Positions 62,139-64,000 of a stretch of 64,000 nucleotides of DNA are shown piece by piece. The position numbers were made by a program, and so were the translations under genes. The DNA is taken from the NCBI GenBank assembly GCA_045640985.1, contig JAZUFZ010000030.1, positions 1 to 64,000 on the forward strand. Reading direction: 5' to 3'. Within the stretch, counting starts at the first letter, position 1, and each line of letters begins with the position of its first letter. Source of the DNA: Colimorpha sp045640985 (GTDB lineage Bacteria > Bacteroidota > Bacteroidia > Bacteroidales > P3). The notes beneath the pieces were generated by a model. The model searched no databases. It saw only the letters and a list, made by a program, of their open reading frames with translations, and was not told the origin of the DNA.

Positions 62139-62855
62139 ATGAAAAAACAGATACCCAACCTTATCACACTCTGTAACCTACTATGTGGAGTACTCTCTGT
62201 ATGGAGTGCCACCAGCGATACTCCTGTGCTGGGAATGCCACCGCTGACTGCTGCCGCCGGATTCATTATGTTAGGCATCTTCTTTGACTTCTTTGACGGT
62301 ATGACAGCCCGCCTCCTTGGAGTGGCTTCTCCTGTGGGCAAAGAACTTGATTCACTCGCCGATGTAATCACCTCTGGAATTGCTCCAGCATTTATCCTAT
62401 TTTATATATTGGTAGGGCATCCTATGGTATGGCTCAAATTTATAGCCTTTCTCATCCCAGCATTTGCCGCTTACCGTCTGGCAAAGTTCAATCTCGACGA
62501 ACGGCAGCATCACAGTTTCTTAGGTCTCCCTGCCCCTGCAAATGCTTTAATATGGGCAGGATTAGGCATCTGCTATGACATGAACACTCCCGCCGTATTT
62601 GAAGGCTCCTGGCTGATTATCTGGGCGATTCTGTCTCTGATTACCGGATTCCTCATGATCAGCGAAATGCCGATGTTCTCCCTGAAATTCAATTTCCGGA
62701 AGATGGATTGGAAAACCAACAAGACTCAATACTGCTTCCTCATAGGATGCCTGATACTTATCCTTATATTCAGAATATTCGCACTTCCTCTGATTATCCT
62801 GTGGTATGCCATCATGTCCAGACTCTGCTGCAGAAAGGAGGAAAGCCATGAGTAA
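62139..62855 (+). CDS. pssA: CDP-diacylglycerol-serine O-phosphatidyltransferase
   Basis: 238 residues with the full CDP-alcohol phosphotransferase motif DGx2ARx8Gx3Dx3D, seen as DGMTAR...G...D...D in DFFDGMTARLLGVASPVG then KELDSLADV. Membrane helices cover the rest. It makes phosphatidylserine, precursor of phosphatidylethanolamine. The stop overlaps the queA start by 8 nt. Confidence 0.94.
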   Translation: MKKQIPNLITLCNLLCGVLSVWSATSDTPVLGMPPLTAAAGFIMLGIFFDFFDGMTARLLGVASPVGKELDSLADVITSGIAPAFILFYILVGHPMVWLKFIAFLIPAFAAYRLAKFNLDERQHHSFLGLPAPANALIWAGLGICYDMNTPAVFEGSWLIIWAILSLITGFLMISEMPMFSLKFNFRKMDWKTNKTQYCFLIGCLILILIFRIFALPLIILWYAIMSRLCCRKEESHE

Positions 62856-64000
62856 TCCTCAGAATATAGAAATTGCCGCCTACGACTATCCCCTGCCCAA
62901 TGAACGAATTGCCAAATTTCCACTTGAACAGCGCGACCATTCCAAACTCCTGATCTACCGCAACGATCAGATTTCCGAATCACAGTTTTTCCATATCCCG
63001 GAACTGCTGCCTTCCAAAACACTTCTGGTGATGAACAACACCAAGGTAATCCATGCCCGCCTGTTCTTCCGGAAAGAGACTGGTTCCACTATTGAGGTTT
63101 TCTGCCTCGAACCCTGGAAGATGCCCGTAGCGCAGTCCTTTGAAGAACGCAAGGCCTGCACCTGGATGTGTTTTATCGGAAACAACAAGAAATGGAAAGA
63201 AAATCCCCTCTCCCGCATCATCACCATCAACGGAAAGGAGGAGACCCTCACAGCCACCCGCAAAGAAGCGGTTGGGAATGCCTGGGTTGTTGATTTCCAA
63301 TGGACCGGAGAGCATAGCTTTGCCGAAGTAATTGAACAGGCAGGAGTCATTCCTCTGCCACCATATCTCCACCGAGAAGCTGAGCAAAGCGACAACGAAC
63401 GCTATCAGACAGTATATGCTGAACATCAAGGTTCTGTGGCAGCACCTACAGCAGGCCTGCACTTTACACCTGAAGTATTTGAACATCTGGAACAAAAAGG
63501 TATTGAAACCGAATTTGTAACCCTTCATGTAGGGGCAGGCACTTTCAAGCCTGTCAGCACCATCACGATAGGCGAACATGAGATGCATGTGGAAAAAGTG
63601 GAGATCAGCCGCGACAATATCGAGCAGATTCTCCAACATGCAGGCCAGCCCATTATCCCTGTTGGCACTACCACCGTCAGGACGCTTGAATCTCTATATT
63701 GGTTCGGGGTAAAATTGTCTCAGGATAAAAACCTTCCGATGATGCACGTCGAGCAATGGGATCCCTATCAGCTGGAGGCCTTGAATATTCCCCTGACTGA
63801 AAGTTATCATAACGTACTTGAATGGATGGAGTCCCGCGACATTTTCCTTCTGGAAGGTGAAACCCGACTGATGATTGCGCCCGGTTATCATTACCATGTA
63901 ATCAACGGACTTATTACGAACTTTCACCAGCCCAAAAGTACGCTGCTGCTACTGGTATCAGCACTTATTGGCGACCGTTGGAAAGACTGCTACCGGTATG
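62848..64000 (+). CDS. queA: tRNA S-adenosylmethionine ribosyltransferase-isomerase, 3' end cut
   Basis: The frame opens at 62848 (MSNPQNIEIAAYDYPLPNER) and runs open to the window edge (about 384 codons). AYDYPLPNERIAKFPLEQRD, LLVMNNTKVIHARLFFRK, TAGLHFTPEVFEHLEQKG, TLHVGAGTFKPV, GTTTVRTLES and TNFHQPKSTLLLLVSA are QueA signatures. The enzyme moves the ribosyl part of SAM onto preQ1 in tRNA to give epoxyqueuosine. It is coupled to pssA by an 8-nt overlap. Confidence 0.95.
   Translation, partial: MSNPQNIEIAAYDYPLPNERIAKFPLEQRDHSKLLIYRNDQISESQFFHIPELLPSKTLLVMNNTKVIHARLFFRKETGSTIEVFCLEPWKMPVAQSFEERKACTWMCFIGNNKKWKENPLSRIITINGKEETLTATRKEAVGNAWVVDFQWTGEHSFAEVIEQAGVIPLPPYLHREAEQSDNERYQTVYAEHQGSVAAPTAGLHFTPEVFEHLEQKGIETEFVTLHVGAGTFKPVSTITIGEHEMHVEKVEISRDNIEQILQHAGQPIIPVGTTTVRTLESLYWFGVKLSQDKNLPMMHVEQWDPYQLEALNIPLTESYHNVLEWMESRDIFLLEGETRLMIAPGYHYHVINGLITNFHQPKSTLLLLVSALIGDRWKDCYRY

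Overview
The window is a stretch of a Bacteroidales chromosome, most like Prevotellaceae or a relative, though the species cannot be fixed from here. Supporting signs are the Bacteroidetes-type promoters (TTTG, a 19-20 base gap, then TAnnTTTG), the lack of obvious Shine-Dalgarno sites, a type IX secretion (T9SS) C-terminal sorting domain, an OMP_b-brl TonB-dependent receptor, and many 'MKK...C' lipoproteins.

Left part (1-6.8 kb): the 5' end of a 16S rRNA gene on the minus strand with its promoter, an M49-type metallopeptidase lipoprotein, tRNA-Ser(GGA), a DMT transporter, and a compact oxidative-stress/iron operon (PerR-like regulator, ferritin, rubredoxin-rubrerythrin fusion). Next come a rod-shaped, 6S-like structured RNA candidate and a small lipoprotein. 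Accessory part (6.9-35.2 kb): three consecutive secreted giants (a protein with eight CARDB modules, an RHS/YD-repeat protein with a hydrophobic tail, and a T9SS-sorted protein); a five-gene cassette with a membrane zinc ribbon, a PP2C-fold protein with degenerate metal ligands, a YwqG/DUF1963 protein, an unknown and a membrane-anchored GNAT; a MITE-like inverted repeat; a 3182-residue protein of nested GGG repeats; and a broken DUF1016 nuclease gene.

Right part (35.3-64 kb): mostly core genes. These are an Lnb-like DUF4105 protein, rsgA and an exo/endonuclease, ptb, a PAS protein and TonB receptor, an orphan HsdR-type nuclease domain, a POT peptide transporter, tsaC/sua5 and a phosphopantetheinyl transferase. 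A tightly packed minus-strand run of nine genes makes activated sugars (rfbA, rfbC, rfbD and a wbpB/D/E-like set), then a membrane NDP-sugar dehydratase, an MBL-fold protein and ComEC. It is followed by a sugar-1-phosphate nucleotidyltransferase overlapping an AddB-like nuclease, an OmpA/TPR lipoprotein, pssA, and queA running off the right edge.

The most unusual structure outside genes is a dispersed intergenic repeat family. Four copies of a roughly 118-bp imperfect palindrome (near 19.4, 38.6, 46.4 and 56.3 kb) have arms made of 11-bp units of the form GAGwTAnnnnG. Two further loci (3.8 and 24.6 kb) carry only a direct tandem of the same 11-bp unit. Functions are read from motifs by eye; no database search was run.
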